From contig JAYVOF010000038.1 in the NCBI GenBank assembly GCA_043758105.1, positions 5,800-69,799 of the forward strand: 64,000 bases of DNA, read 5' to 3'. Shown here in pieces: positions 49,184 to 57,480 of this stretch (positions are counted from its first letter, which is position 1; each line of letters begins with the position of its first letter). Made by a program: the position numbers and the translations under genes. This DNA is from JANPPS01 sp043758105 (GTDB lineage Bacteria; Pseudomonadota; Alphaproteobacteria; Acetobacterales; Acetobacteraceae). The notes beneath the pieces were generated by a model. That model did not search any database, was not told where the DNA came from, and saw nothing but the letters and a program-made list of their open reading frames with translations.

Positions 49184-52180
49184 ATGGCGGGCGGGAGGCG
49201 GCGTAGCGTGCGGGTCGGACGCTTGATCTTGGCCGTAAGCGTCGTCGTGATTTTGGCCGTCGTGGCCGGAATCTGGGCGGCACCGGGTTTGTTGGACTGG
49301 AACCAGCACCGTGGCAGCGTCGAAGCGCTCGCGAGCTCGCTCCTGGGCCGTCCGGTGCGGATCGGCGGGGATTTGAGCCTGCACTTGCTGCCGCAGCCGA
49401 TTTTGACCGCGTCCCGGCTCGAGGTGGATGATACCGGGGATGGTGTCGTGCTGACGGCCCGGGCGCTGCGGTTGCGGGTGGCGCTGGCTCCGTTGCTCGC
49501 AGGGCGAATCGATGCGCGGGAGTTGACGATCGAGGGGGCCGACCTGCACCTGCCGTGGCCACCCGCCCCCGGCGCGCTGTCGCAGCGTCCGCCGGCGTGG
49601 CTCACGGGCGTGCAAGCGCGGGCGGAGAAAAGCCGGATCACGATCGGTCAGGTCACGCTGTCCGGCGTCGATGCGCGGTTCGAGACGGATGCGGATACCG
49701 GCACCCTGTCCGTGGCGGGAACGGGACATTTGGCGGCGAACGCCGTCCGGTTCACCGGGCGGCTGGGGCGGCCCGGACGGGACGGCAGTGCGGCGGTCGA
49801 GATCAGCCTGGATGGGGCGGAGGCCCTGCGCGACACCGGCGGCCGCTTTACCGGGCAACTCGGCGCGGCCGGGGCGCTCGAGGGGCGGATGGTGGCGCGG
49901 GGGCCGAACCTGTCGTTGCTGTTGCCGATGCCGGCGGTGCCGTGGCGGGCGGATGGACGGCTGACGGCCGCGGATGGGCTGGTGGTGGCCGATGAGCTGG
50001 CGGTGGATGTCAACGGATCCGCGGCCCAGGGCGCGGTCACGCTACGCGTTTCGGCGACGCCGCGGATCGACGTGGCCTTGGCCGCCGGACGGATCGACCT
50101 CGATGAGTGGCTGCCGGTGCTGCTGCATGCGCCCGAGACGGTGGTGCCGACGGGCCTCGACCTGTCGGCCGAGGCGGCGACCTTGGGCGGCGGCATCGTC
50201 CGCCGGCTGCGGGGCGCGTTCGATTTCAGCCCGTCGGGGATCACGGCCCGTGAGATCACCGCCCTGCTGCCCGGCGACGCCACGCTGACCATGGCCGGGG
50301 GCATTGCCCGGCCTGCCGGTCCTGAGAAGGCCGGTCCGGAGAAGGCCGGTCCGGAGAAGGCGGGTCCGGAGAAGGCGGGTCCGGAGTTTAGGGGCACCGG
50401 CCATTTGATGGCACCTGATCTCCGCACCACGCTCGGATGGGCGGGAAAGCTGTCGGCGGCGATCGGTGCCGTGGGCGATGTCTTGCCCGCGGGAGTAGTG
50501 CGCCGGGCCGATGTGAGCGGGCGGGTGACGGTCGGCGAGGGTGACATCGCGTTATCCGGCCTGTCGGGCACGGTCGATGGAACGCCGCTCACCGGCAGTG
50601 TCCGGGCCACGAATACCGGGCCACGGCCGGCGCTGGAGCTGGTGCTGGAGACGGACCGGCTGATGCTCGACCCCTGGCTGCCGGAAGTGCCGGTGCTGAC
50701 GCCGTCGGTCCTCCTTGCGCGGGTTCCTGGAGTGGATGTGGAATTGCGCCTCGATGCGCACCGGGCGGAGTGGCGGGGCGTGCCGATCGGCGCGTTGCGG
50801 ATCGACGGACAAAGCACGGCCGGACGGGTCGAGCTGCGGCATTTGGGCGCGGTCGTCGCCGGGGTACATGGGGTGGCGGCCGGCACGGTCGAGGGCGGAC
50901 GCCTGTCGGACGGCAGGCTGGATCTGGATACCGCGGACCTGACAATGCTGCCGGCGGTGCTGCCGGTGACATGGCAAAACACTGCTTTCTGGCAGGGTAG
51001 CGGCAGCGCGGTCCTGCTGGTGTCGGGCCCGGGGGAGGCGCTGGGGGTGAAGCTCACAGCCGAACTCGGCGATCTGCGGCTGGAGGCACAGCCGATTTTC
51101 AACCTGGCGGGACAGAGCGGGGCCGGTCCTGTCACTGTGCGGCATCCCGGGGCACCGCGGCTGCTGGAGGTCATGGGCCTGCGCGGCACCGCGTCCTGGC
51201 TGGGCGATGGTTCGCTGTCGGCGGTGGCGCAGGTGTCGGCCTCTCCCGACCGGATCGGACTGGACAGCCTGGTGCTGACGGCCGGCCTGATGCGGGCGCA
51301 GGGGCAGCTTAGTCTTGATGCGGGCCGGGCGGTGACCGGTACCGTTAGTTTCGAGTCTCTCCCGCTGCCCCTGCCGGATCTGCGGGCACCCGGTTCCCTG
51401 CCGCTTCCGCCGTTGCAGGGGTGGCGCGGCGATATCAGGCTGGAGGCGTCCGAGATCCTGGCCGGCCTGACCCCGGTCATGCAGGGCGTCTCCGCCCAAT
51501 TGTCGTTGCAGGATGGCAGGCTGGCGGTCGATGGGGTTACGGCGCAAGTAGCGGGTGGGCGTGTGACGGGGCAGGCGAGCCTGGCCACGGCCGTGGACCC
51601 TCCCGTCCTCACGGTGGACGGGCAGGGTGCCGGCATGACCGTCACCGGTCCGGTGCTGGACGCTCCGCCGGAAGGGATCGATCTTCAAGCGGGCACGGCC
51701 GATGCCCGGATAGAGGCGACCGCAACCGGTCACAGCATGGTGGCCCTGCTGGCGACGCTGACGGGTCACGCGACGATGACGATCAGGGACGGCGTGGCGC
51801 AGTGTGTTGACCTGGTGGGCGCGTCGGCGGCTTTGGCACTGAATGACCCGGCGGCGATCACCGCAGCGATGCAGCGCGCCCTGCGGCCGGCGCCCATTTC
51901 GTTTACGACGACAGATCTCGTGTTCACGCAGTCGCGGGGCGGGGGAACGCTCGATGGCGATGTGGTGGCACAAGCGGGCTCGGCACGGATCCGCGGTAAT
52001 CTGGACCTGCCTGCGGGTGTGGCCGACCTGCGGCTGACGCTGAGGCCTAACCCACCTGAATTCGAAGGCCGTCCGGGTGATCCACCCGAGATCGGGCTTC
52101 GCATCAGCGGACCGTTCGGCACGCCGCATCGCACGCCGGAGCTTGCCGGTCTCACCCGTTGGCTTGCGCTACGGCCCTGA
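49184..52180 (+). CDS. AsmA-family envelope protein
   Basis: A 998-residue protein with one N-terminal membrane helix (LILAVSVVVILAVVAGIWAAP) and a long periplasmic part. The AsmA N-terminal motif (LLGRPVRIGGDLSLHLLP) and the C-terminal AsmA_2 region (GHATMTIRDGVAQCVDLVG, RGNLDLPAGVADLRLTLRP) are present. AsmA-like proteins are large beta-groove lipid carriers linked to phospholipid transport to the outer membrane. A GTG at 49208 with GGGAGG upstream is an alternative start. A tandem GPEKA repeat lies near residues 379-400. Confidence 0.85.
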   Translation: MAGGRRRSVRVGRLILAVSVVVILAVVAGIWAAPGLLDWNQHRGSVEALASSLLGRPVRIGGDLSLHLLPQPILTASRLEVDDTGDGVVLTARALRLRVALAPLLAGRIDARELTIEGADLHLPWPPAPGALSQRPPAWLTGVQARAEKSRITIGQVTLSGVDARFETDADTGTLSVAGTGHLAANAVRFTGRLGRPGRDGSAAVEISLDGAEALRDTGGRFTGQLGAAGALEGRMVARGPNLSLLLPMPAVPWRADGRLTAADGLVVADELAVDVNGSAAQGAVTLRVSATPRIDVALAAGRIDLDEWLPVLLHAPETVVPTGLDLSAEAATLGGGIVRRLRGAFDFSPSGITAREITALLPGDATLTMAGGIARPAGPEKAGPEKAGPEKAGPEKAGPEFRGTGHLMAPDLRTTLGWAGKLSAAIGAVGDVLPAGVVRRADVSGRVTVGEGDIALSGLSGTVDGTPLTGSVRATNTGPRPALELVLETDRLMLDPWLPEVPVLTPSVLLARVPGVDVELRLDAHRAEWRGVPIGALRIDGQSTAGRVELRHLGAVVAGVHGVAAGTVEGGRLSDGRLDLDTADLTMLPAVLPVTWQNTAFWQGSGSAVLLVSGPGEALGVKLTAELGDLRLEAQPIFNLAGQSGAGPVTVRHPGAPRLLEVMGLRGTASWLGDGSLSAVAQVSASPDRIGLDSLVLTAGLMRAQGQLSLDAGRAVTGTVSFESLPLPLPDLRAPGSLPLPPLQGWRGDIRLEASEILAGLTPVMQGVSAQLSLQDGRLAVDGVTAQVAGGRVTGQASLATAVDPPVLTVDGQGAGMTVTGPVLDAPPEGIDLQAGTADARIEATATGHSMVALLATLTGHATMTIRDGVAQCVDLVGASAALALNDPAAITAAMQRALRPAPISFTTTDLVFTQSRGGGTLDGDVVAQAGSARIRGNLDLPAGVADLRLTLRPNPPEFEGRPGDPPEIGLRISGPFGTPHRTPELAGLTRWLALRP
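50318..50389. repeat. Tandem 15-bp repeat in the AsmA-like gene
   Basis: Four full units (GGTCCGGAGAAGGCC or its GGTCCTGAG and AAGGCG variants) and a partial fifth, coding GPEKA repeated. The unit length keeps the reading frame. Confidence 0.95.
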
Positions 52181-52225
52181 AACCGGCCGTAGCTGCAGCC
52201 GGTCGCGCGCGTCACAGCGAGGCTA

Positions 52226-52405
52226 TCAATGCGGGCGATCCAGCACGCTATACATGATGCGCAGCAAGTCGCCGGCGATCTCGGAATGGCCAGCGCGGTC
52301 GGCGTCCACCGCCAGGCTGATGAGCCGGTCGGCAAGTTGCAACGGACTGGAGGCGGAAATCAGATGGTGCGGCGTTGTCTGGGTAAAGGCGAAATCGGCG
52401 TTCAT
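52226..52405 (-). CDS. Small hypothetical protein, 59 residues
   Basis: An ATG at 52405 preceded by AAGGAGATGACGC, a near-consensus ribosome site, opens a 59-codon frame ending TGA at 52226. The product starts MNADFAFTQTTPHHLISAS and ends DLLRIMYSVLDRPH. It is soluble and helical in appearance, with no known domain. It lies last in the run queG-fumC-RHH. The ribosome site and codon use support a real gene; no function can be given. Confidence 0.65.
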   Translation of the reverse strand: MNADFAFTQTTPHHLISASSPLQLADRLISLAVDADRAGHSEIAGDLLRIMYSVLDRPH

Positions 52406-52468
52406 GCGTCATCTCCTTAGGTAAAACGACTGCTTTGTCGCAACACCAAACCTGACGCCGAATACTTG

Positions 52469-52690
52469 CTAAACCCTTAAGATCATCGATCCCAAAATCG
52501 TGAGCCGCAATTCTGACGCCAGCGGCGATCCTGCCGCACGCGTGGCATCGACCTGTGTGACCAACGTCACGACCGACACACCGCGCGCGGCCGCGACGTG
52601 CTCCAAGGCGGTCCAGAATGCCGGCTCCAATGCGACGCTGGTGCGGTGCCGGGCCAGGCTGAAGCTACGTTTTTGCAGGTTAGTCGCCAA
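52469..52690 (-). CDS. Ribbon-helix-helix domain protein downstream of fumC
   Basis: A 73-residue protein with the pattern KRSFSLARHRTSVALEPAFWTALEHVAAARGVSVVTLV, the RHH_4-type domain found widely in alphaproteobacteria. It overlaps the fumC end by 11 nt, the usual location of this family. It may bind DNA, but no target is known. Confidence 0.82.
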   Translation of the reverse strand: MATNLQKRSFSLARHRTSVALEPAFWTALEHVAAARGVSVVTLVTQVDATRAAGSPLASELRLTILGSMILRV

Positions 52691-54092
52691 GCGTCGCCCC
52701 GGGCTGCACCATGTCCGACGGCCGCACCCATCGGTCGAAATCGGCCCCGCTCACGAAGCCAAGCCGCTCCGCCGCGTCCCGCAAGGTCATGTTTTCCGCC
52801 AGTGCTAATTTGCCGATGCTCACGGCTTTGTCATACCCGATCCGCGGATTGAGCGCCGTCACCAGCATTAACGACTTCGCCAGGTTCTCGGCGATCCGCT
52901 CCCGGTTGGGTAAAAGCTTATCCACCATGTTAGCAGCAAAGCTCTCGGCCGCATCCGCCAACAACGCCAGCGATTGCAGCACGTTATAGATGATCAGCGG
53001 CTTGAACACGTTCAGCTCGAGGAAGCTTTGCGCCGCGCCGATGGTAATGGCCACGTGATTGCCCATCACCTGCGCGCACACCATCGTCAGTGCCTCGCAC
53101 TGCGTTGGATTGGTCTTACCCGGCATGATGGACGAGCTGAGCCCGTCCGCGGGCACCACCAGCTCGGACAATCCCGAACGCGGGCCGGAGCCCAGCAGGC
53201 GGATGTCGTTCCCGAGCTTATTGAGGCTGACGGCCAGCACGTTCAGCACGCCCGACAGCTCCACGAACGCATCATGGGCCCCCATGCCCTCAAATTTGTT
53301 CGGATTGGGCGTGAACCCGACGCCCGTCAGCGCCGCGATCCGCGCGCAGAACACGCGGTCGAACTCCCGATGCCGGTTGAGCCCGGTGCCGACAGCGGTC
53401 CCGCCCTGCGGCAGGCTCAGCAACCGGGGCAGGGCATCCTCCAACCGGGCGACACCCAGTTCGATTTGCCGGGCCCAGGCTGCGAATTCCTGTCCGAGTG
53501 TGACTGGCACCGCGTCCATCATGTGGGTCCGCCCCACCTTCACCACGCCCTCCCACTCGATGGCCCGGGCGGCGAGGCTCGTGTGCAGGGTGCGGAGCGC
53601 CGGGCTGAGCCGGTGGATGACCGCCTCGGCCGCGGCCACATGCATGGCGGTCGGGAAGCTGTCATTGCTGCTCTGGCCGCGGTTCACGTGGTCGTTCGGG
53701 TGGATGGGCGCGCGGGCGCCGCGGGGCTGGCCGAGGCTTTCATTGGCCAGGCTCGCGATCACCTCGTTCGCGTTCATGTTGGTCTGCGTGCCGGAGCCGG
53801 TTTGCCAGACGGGCAAGGGGAATTCGTCATCGAGCTGCCCCGCCGCGATCCGTGCCGCCGCCGCCGCGATCGGGCGGGCGACATCCGATGTCAGCTCCCC
53901 CAACGCCTCGTTCGCCTCCGCACTGGCTTGTTTCTGCAGGCCCACCGCGCGGATCAGGCCCGGCGGAAACCGCTCCGTGCCGATCCGGAACAACCGGCGC
54001 GCCCGCTCGGTTTGCGGGCCCCAGGACCGGGCGCTGTCGATGTCGATGCTGCCGAGCGAGTCGGTTTCGTTACGGGTCATGGGGTGGGTCAT
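52680..54092 (-). CDS. fumC: Fumarate hydratase, class II
   Basis: A 470-residue iron-free fumarase of the citric acid cycle. Substrate and catalytic motifs are SGTQTNMNANEV, NDHVNRGQSSND, VGRTHMMDAVPVTLGQE, and the signature SSSIMPGKTNPTQCE that holds the catalytic serine. Length is normal. Start at 54092 or the Met at 54080; both overlap the queG end. Confidence 0.96.
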   Translation of the reverse strand: MTHPMTRNETDSLGSIDIDSARSWGPQTERARRLFRIGTERFPPGLIRAVGLQKQASAEANEALGELTSDVARPIAAAAARIAAGQLDDEFPLPVWQTGSGTQTNMNANEVIASLANESLGQPRGARAPIHPNDHVNRGQSSNDSFPTAMHVAAAEAVIHRLSPALRTLHTSLAARAIEWEGVVKVGRTHMMDAVPVTLGQEFAAWARQIELGVARLEDALPRLLSLPQGGTAVGTGLNRHREFDRVFCARIAALTGVGFTPNPNKFEGMGAHDAFVELSGVLNVLAVSLNKLGNDIRLLGSGPRSGLSELVVPADGLSSSIMPGKTNPTQCEALTMVCAQVMGNHVAITIGAAQSFLELNVFKPLIIYNVLQSLALLADAAESFAANMVDKLLPNRERIAENLAKSLMLVTALNPRIGYDKAVSIGKLALAENMTLRDAAERLGFVSGADFDRWVRPSDMVQPGATLGD

Positions 54093-55134
54093 GTGCTTGT
54101 AAACGCATGACAGCCCATTCGGCTGCCTCCGCCACCACCGGGTCCGGATCGGCGCGCAGGCGCTGGGCGACAGGCAGGAGCGTGGGGTCGGCCGAGTTGC
54201 CGATCGCGATCAACACATTCCGCACAAAACGGTCGCGCCCGATCCGCTTGACGGGGCCGCCGGCGAATAGCGCCCGGAAACCGGCATCGTCCAGCGCCGC
54301 CAGCTCGGCCAAATGCGGCGCCCGCAACTCCTCCCGCGCCCGCAGCTTTTCATGCGCCGTGGTGGCAAAACGGTTCCACGGGCAGACGGCCAGGCAATCG
54401 TCGCAGCCATAGATCCGGTTGCCCATCAAGGGCCGCAGCTCATGCGGGATCGGCCCCCGATGCTCGATGGTGAGATACGAAATGCACCGCGTCGCATCCA
54501 GCCGGTAGGGCGCCGGAAACGCCGCGGTCGGGCAGGCGGCGAGACAGCGGGAGCAGGTGCCGCACCGGTCCGCATGCGGTGCGTCTGGCGGTAGCTCCAG
54601 CGTGGTCATGATCTCGCCCAGAAACAGCCAAGAACCCTGCGCACGGCTGACGAGGTTGGTGTGCTTCCCCTGCCAACCCAGGCCCGCCGCCTGCGCCAGC
54701 GGCTTTTCCATCACGGGTGCCGTGTCCACGAACACCTTCACGCCTGCCTGGCCCAGCTGCGCCGCCAGCTGTTTCAGCATGCCCTTCACCACGTCATGAT
54801 AGTCCCGGTTCCGCGCATACACGCTGATCCCGCCCCTGTCCGGACGGGACAACACCGCCAGTGGATCGTCATCGGGCGCGTAAGACAGCCCGAGCACGAT
54901 CACGGTCCGCGCCTCTGGCCAGAGCGCTTGCGGCTGCGCCCGCTGCTCCACCCGCTCCGCCATCCAGCCCATGTCCCCGTGTTGCCCGGCCGCCAGGAAC
55001 GCGGCCAGCCGCTTGCGGGCTTCGGGTCCGAGGGCGGCGGGGGCGAAGCCGATCGCGTGGAAGCCGAGCGCCATCGCGTGGTCCCGGATGGTGGCCTTCA
55101 TGGCGGCGGGATTTACAGGCGGCCTCGTGGTCAT
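54070..55134 (-). CDS. queG: Epoxyqueuosine reductase
   Basis: A 354-residue cobalamin-dependent iron-sulfur enzyme for the last step of queuosine synthesis in tRNA. Two [4Fe-4S] sets are visible (CGTCSRCLAACP and CDDCLAVCPWNRF). The N-terminal domain has GWMAERVEQRA and VLGLSYAPD. A C-terminal HEAT-like segment (RNVLIAIGNSADPTLLP) contacts tRNA. It is first of the minus-strand run with fumC. Confidence 0.95.
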   Translation of the reverse strand: MTTRPPVNPAAMKATIRDHAMALGFHAIGFAPAALGPEARKRLAAFLAAGQHGDMGWMAERVEQRAQPQALWPEARTVIVLGLSYAPDDDPLAVLSRPDRGGISVYARNRDYHDVVKGMLKQLAAQLGQAGVKVFVDTAPVMEKPLAQAAGLGWQGKHTNLVSRAQGSWLFLGEIMTTLELPPDAPHADRCGTCSRCLAACPTAAFPAPYRLDATRCISYLTIEHRGPIPHELRPLMGNRIYGCDDCLAVCPWNRFATTAHEKLRAREELRAPHLAELAALDDAGFRALFAGGPVKRIGRDRFVRNVLIAIGNSADPTLLPVAQRLRADPDPVVAEAAEWAVMRLQAHDPPHDP

Positions 55135-55178
55135 GAAAATGTGCTTATCATTAATGCCGTCTGCAGACTGCTCCCCAA

Positions 55179-55198
55179 CCGGACCGCCGCCGGTCCGG
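55179..55198. promoter_or_regulatory. GC-rich hairpin upstream of the Cys-rich gene
   Basis: CCGGACC and GGTCCGG form a 7-bp stem around GCCGCC in the divergent region between queG and the Cys-rich gene. No T-run follows. The role is unknown. Confidence 0.3.
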
Positions 55199-55263
55199 AT
55201 TTGCTTGAAACTCTTCCAGAGTGTGAGTCATGGTTCCTGGCGAAGCTTTTAGGGAGGCCCGCT

Positions 55264-55572
55264 ATGCGGACGCGTTTTGTACTGGCCTTGTTGTTCATAC
55301 CTTTATGGCAGGGCCAAGCTTTGGCACTGAGCGCCTTCAATCCGCCGTCTGGACCCATTGCTCATTTGCTCCTGGTTGCGGGAACCCCGGCAAGCCGGGC
55401 CTGTAATGCATGCAGCAACGGGCAGAAATTGTGCCTTAAAAGCGCAAATAAGTGCCGGCGCCAGATTTGTACGAATGAAGAGCTACTGGCGCAGGCAGAC
55501 GCGGCCGAACAATGCTCGGCGACCTTCAATGAGTGTCTGGGCAGTTGCGGCCTGAGCCGCCGGGCGCGGTGA
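55264..55572 (+). CDS. Small exported Cys-rich protein of unknown function
   Basis: A 102-residue protein. A signal peptide (MRTRFVLALLFIPLWQGQAL..A) is followed by a mature part with eight cysteines (ACNACSNGQKLC, KCRRQIC, EQCSATFNECLGSC), probably four disulfides in the periplasm. AGGGAGG lies six bases before the ATG. No family is recognised. It is followed 8 nt later by an exported hydrolase gene. Confidence 0.72.
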   Translation: MRTRFVLALLFIPLWQGQALALSAFNPPSGPIAHLLLVAGTPASRACNACSNGQKLCLKSANKCRRQICTNEELLAQADAAEQCSATFNECLGSCGLSRRAR

Positions 55573-55580
55573 GATGATGT

Positions 55581-56534
55581 GTGGGTAAACCCGTTCTGGC
55601 CATGCTGCGCGTACTGGCGGTGGCGGGTTGGATCGCGGGTTGTGCAGCCGGGAGTGCAGGGAGTGCAGCCGAAGTACTGGCTATCCCGGCCGTGATTGCT
55701 TTCTGGGTGCTGCTGGTCTTTGGCATACTGGCCGGGTGCGTCGGGCCGGTGGGGGCCGAGGATGCGGCAATGACCATCCCGGTCACGACCGCGGACGGCC
55801 AGCGCGTGGACCTCCAGGCCCGGCTATGCCGCCCGCCTGGCGAGGCACCGGCGCGCCTGGTGGTGATCGCGCACGGCTCACCGCCGCATGAGGCGGACCG
55901 GCTCGGAATGCAGCTCAGTCATTGCACCGGGGAGGTGGCGCGCTGGTTCACGGCCCGGGGCTATGCCGTGCTGTTCACGCTCCGCCGCGGGTATGGCGCG
56001 ACCGGAGGGGCGTGGGCGGAGGGGTATGGCGGCTGTGCACGGGCCGATTATGCGCGGGCCGGGCTGGAGACGGCGCGGGATATCGACGCGACCATCACCG
56101 CCGGGCTAGCGATGCCGGGCATCCAGCCGAATGGTGCGGTCCTGGTCGGGCAGTCCGCGGGGGGTTGGGGGGCGATAGCCTATGGCAGCCAGCGCCATCC
56201 GGGGACGGCTGCCATCCTGGTCATGGCCGGGGGCCGCGGCGGGCACCATGATGGAGTGCCGAACCGCAATTGCCGTCCGGACCGCCTGGCGGAGGCGGCG
56301 GGACAGTTCGGCGCCACGTCCCGCACGCCGATGCTGTGGATCTATGCCGAGAACGACAGTTTTTTCGCCCCTGAGATAGCGGCCGCGATGCACCGGGCCT
56401 TCACCGCCGCCGGGGGCCGCGCCACGCTGCTGCAGCCCGGACCGTTCGACGGGGACGGCCACCGCCTGCTGTTCGGACCCGGCGGCTCGGCCGTGTGGGG
56501 TCCGGCGGTTAAGCAGTTCCTTGCGCAGCCTTAG
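55581..56534 (+). CDS. Exported alpha/beta hydrolase (probable esterase or peptidase)
   Basis: A 317-residue protein with two N-terminal hydrophobic stretches, the second ending in a lipobox-like LAGC (near residue 52), so it is probably membrane-bound or a lipoprotein. The nucleophile is Ser in LVGQSAGGWGAIAYG, the acid Asp in YAENDSFF, and the base His in DGHRLLF; HGSPP forms the oxyanion region. The family is of the dienelactone hydrolase type, but the substrate is unknown. The start is GTG 55581 or ATG 55602. It overlaps the next gene by 14 nt. Confidence 0.78.
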   Translation: MGKPVLAMLRVLAVAGWIAGCAAGSAGSAAEVLAIPAVIAFWVLLVFGILAGCVGPVGAEDAAMTIPVTTADGQRVDLQARLCRPPGEAPARLVVIAHGSPPHEADRLGMQLSHCTGEVARWFTARGYAVLFTLRRGYGATGGAWAEGYGGCARADYARAGLETARDIDATITAGLAMPGIQPNGAVLVGQSAGGWGAIAYGSQRHPGTAAILVMAGGRGGHHDGVPNRNCRPDRLAEAAGQFGATSRTPMLWIYAENDSFFAPEIAAAMHRAFTAAGGRATLLQPGPFDGDGHRLLFGPGGSAVWGPAVKQFLAQP

Positions 56535-57414
56535 CCTGCTGGTTCTGGTGGCCGGATGCGCAGCGGAACCGCCCAGCACGGGCCCGGCCTGCGAATTGGT
56601 GGCGCTGGGCCAGATCCCGGTGGTGTTCCGCGCCCAGGTGCCGCTGGTACAAGCCGCGCTGAATGGCCGGGACGCGGTCGCGATGCTGGATACCGGGTCC
56701 GCCATTACGGTGCTGGCGCCGGAGACTGCGGCCCGGATCGGCGTGCCGGGCTCGGGGTTGCGGCCGCTGGGCTTGGTCGGCGCCGGCGGCCGGGTCACGG
56801 CGCCGCCCGTGGGCTTGGAAACCATCACGCTGGGCCGCTTCACCATCCATGGCCTGCTTGCGGTCACGGCGCCGTTGCCGTTGCCGGGCTTGGACGCGCT
56901 GTTCGGGTTCAACCTGCTGGACCAAGTCGAACTTGACCTGGATGGCCCGGCCCGGCGTCTCACCCTCTACCGCCACCGCTCGTGCGCGGGCATGACCCCC
57001 GCGGGTGCCGGGTGGGAGCGCCTGCCGACCGAGACCGTCGCGCACCACCTCCGCCTGCCGATCGAGGTGAATGGCGTGACGTTCCGCGCCACGTTGGACA
57101 CCGGCGCCTCCACCACCATTCTCACCCCCGCCACGGCCACGCGCGCCGGTATCCCACCCGAGGCTCTGGCCGCGGCCCCCGCCCAGCGGACCGAGGCGTT
57201 GGGGCCGGACACAGCGACGCTGCAGGCCGTCCGCTTTACCCAGCTACGCGTGGGGACCGTGGTGGTGGACAGGCCGGTGCTGCGCGTGGGCGCGCTGCCG
57301 GAGGCGACGGGGGAGGCGCTGCTGGGCGGGGATTTCTTGGCGACCCGGCGGATTTGGTTGGCGTTGGGGCGGGGAGAGGTTTGGGTGGCCCCTGCCGCTC
57401 CGGCGCTGCGCTGA
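56521..57414 (+). CDS. Retropepsin-like aspartic protease lipoprotein with two active-site motifs
   Basis: A 297-residue protein starting at TTG. The signal peptide ends in the lipobox VAGC. Two retroviral-type aspartyl protease domains follow in one chain: DTGSAITVLAPE (residue about 57) and DTGASTTILTPA (about 196). Two such domains could pair within one molecule, as in pepsin, instead of dimerising. The target is unknown. It overlaps the hydrolase gene, so the two are cotranslated. Confidence 0.8.
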   Translation: MRSLSLLVLVAGCAAEPPSTGPACELVALGQIPVVFRAQVPLVQAALNGRDAVAMLDTGSAITVLAPETAARIGVPGSGLRPLGLVGAGGRVTAPPVGLETITLGRFTIHGLLAVTAPLPLPGLDALFGFNLLDQVELDLDGPARRLTLYRHRSCAGMTPAGAGWERLPTETVAHHLRLPIEVNGVTFRATLDTGASTTILTPATATRAGIPPEALAAAPAQRTEALGPDTATLQAVRFTQLRVGTVVVDRPVLRVGALPEATGEALLGGDFLATRRIWLALGRGEVWVAPAAPALR

Positions 57415-57480
57415 CGCGCCACCGGGTTGGCAACGCCGGGTGGGCTCGCCTAGGCTGCGGCCAAACACGGGAGGCCATCC

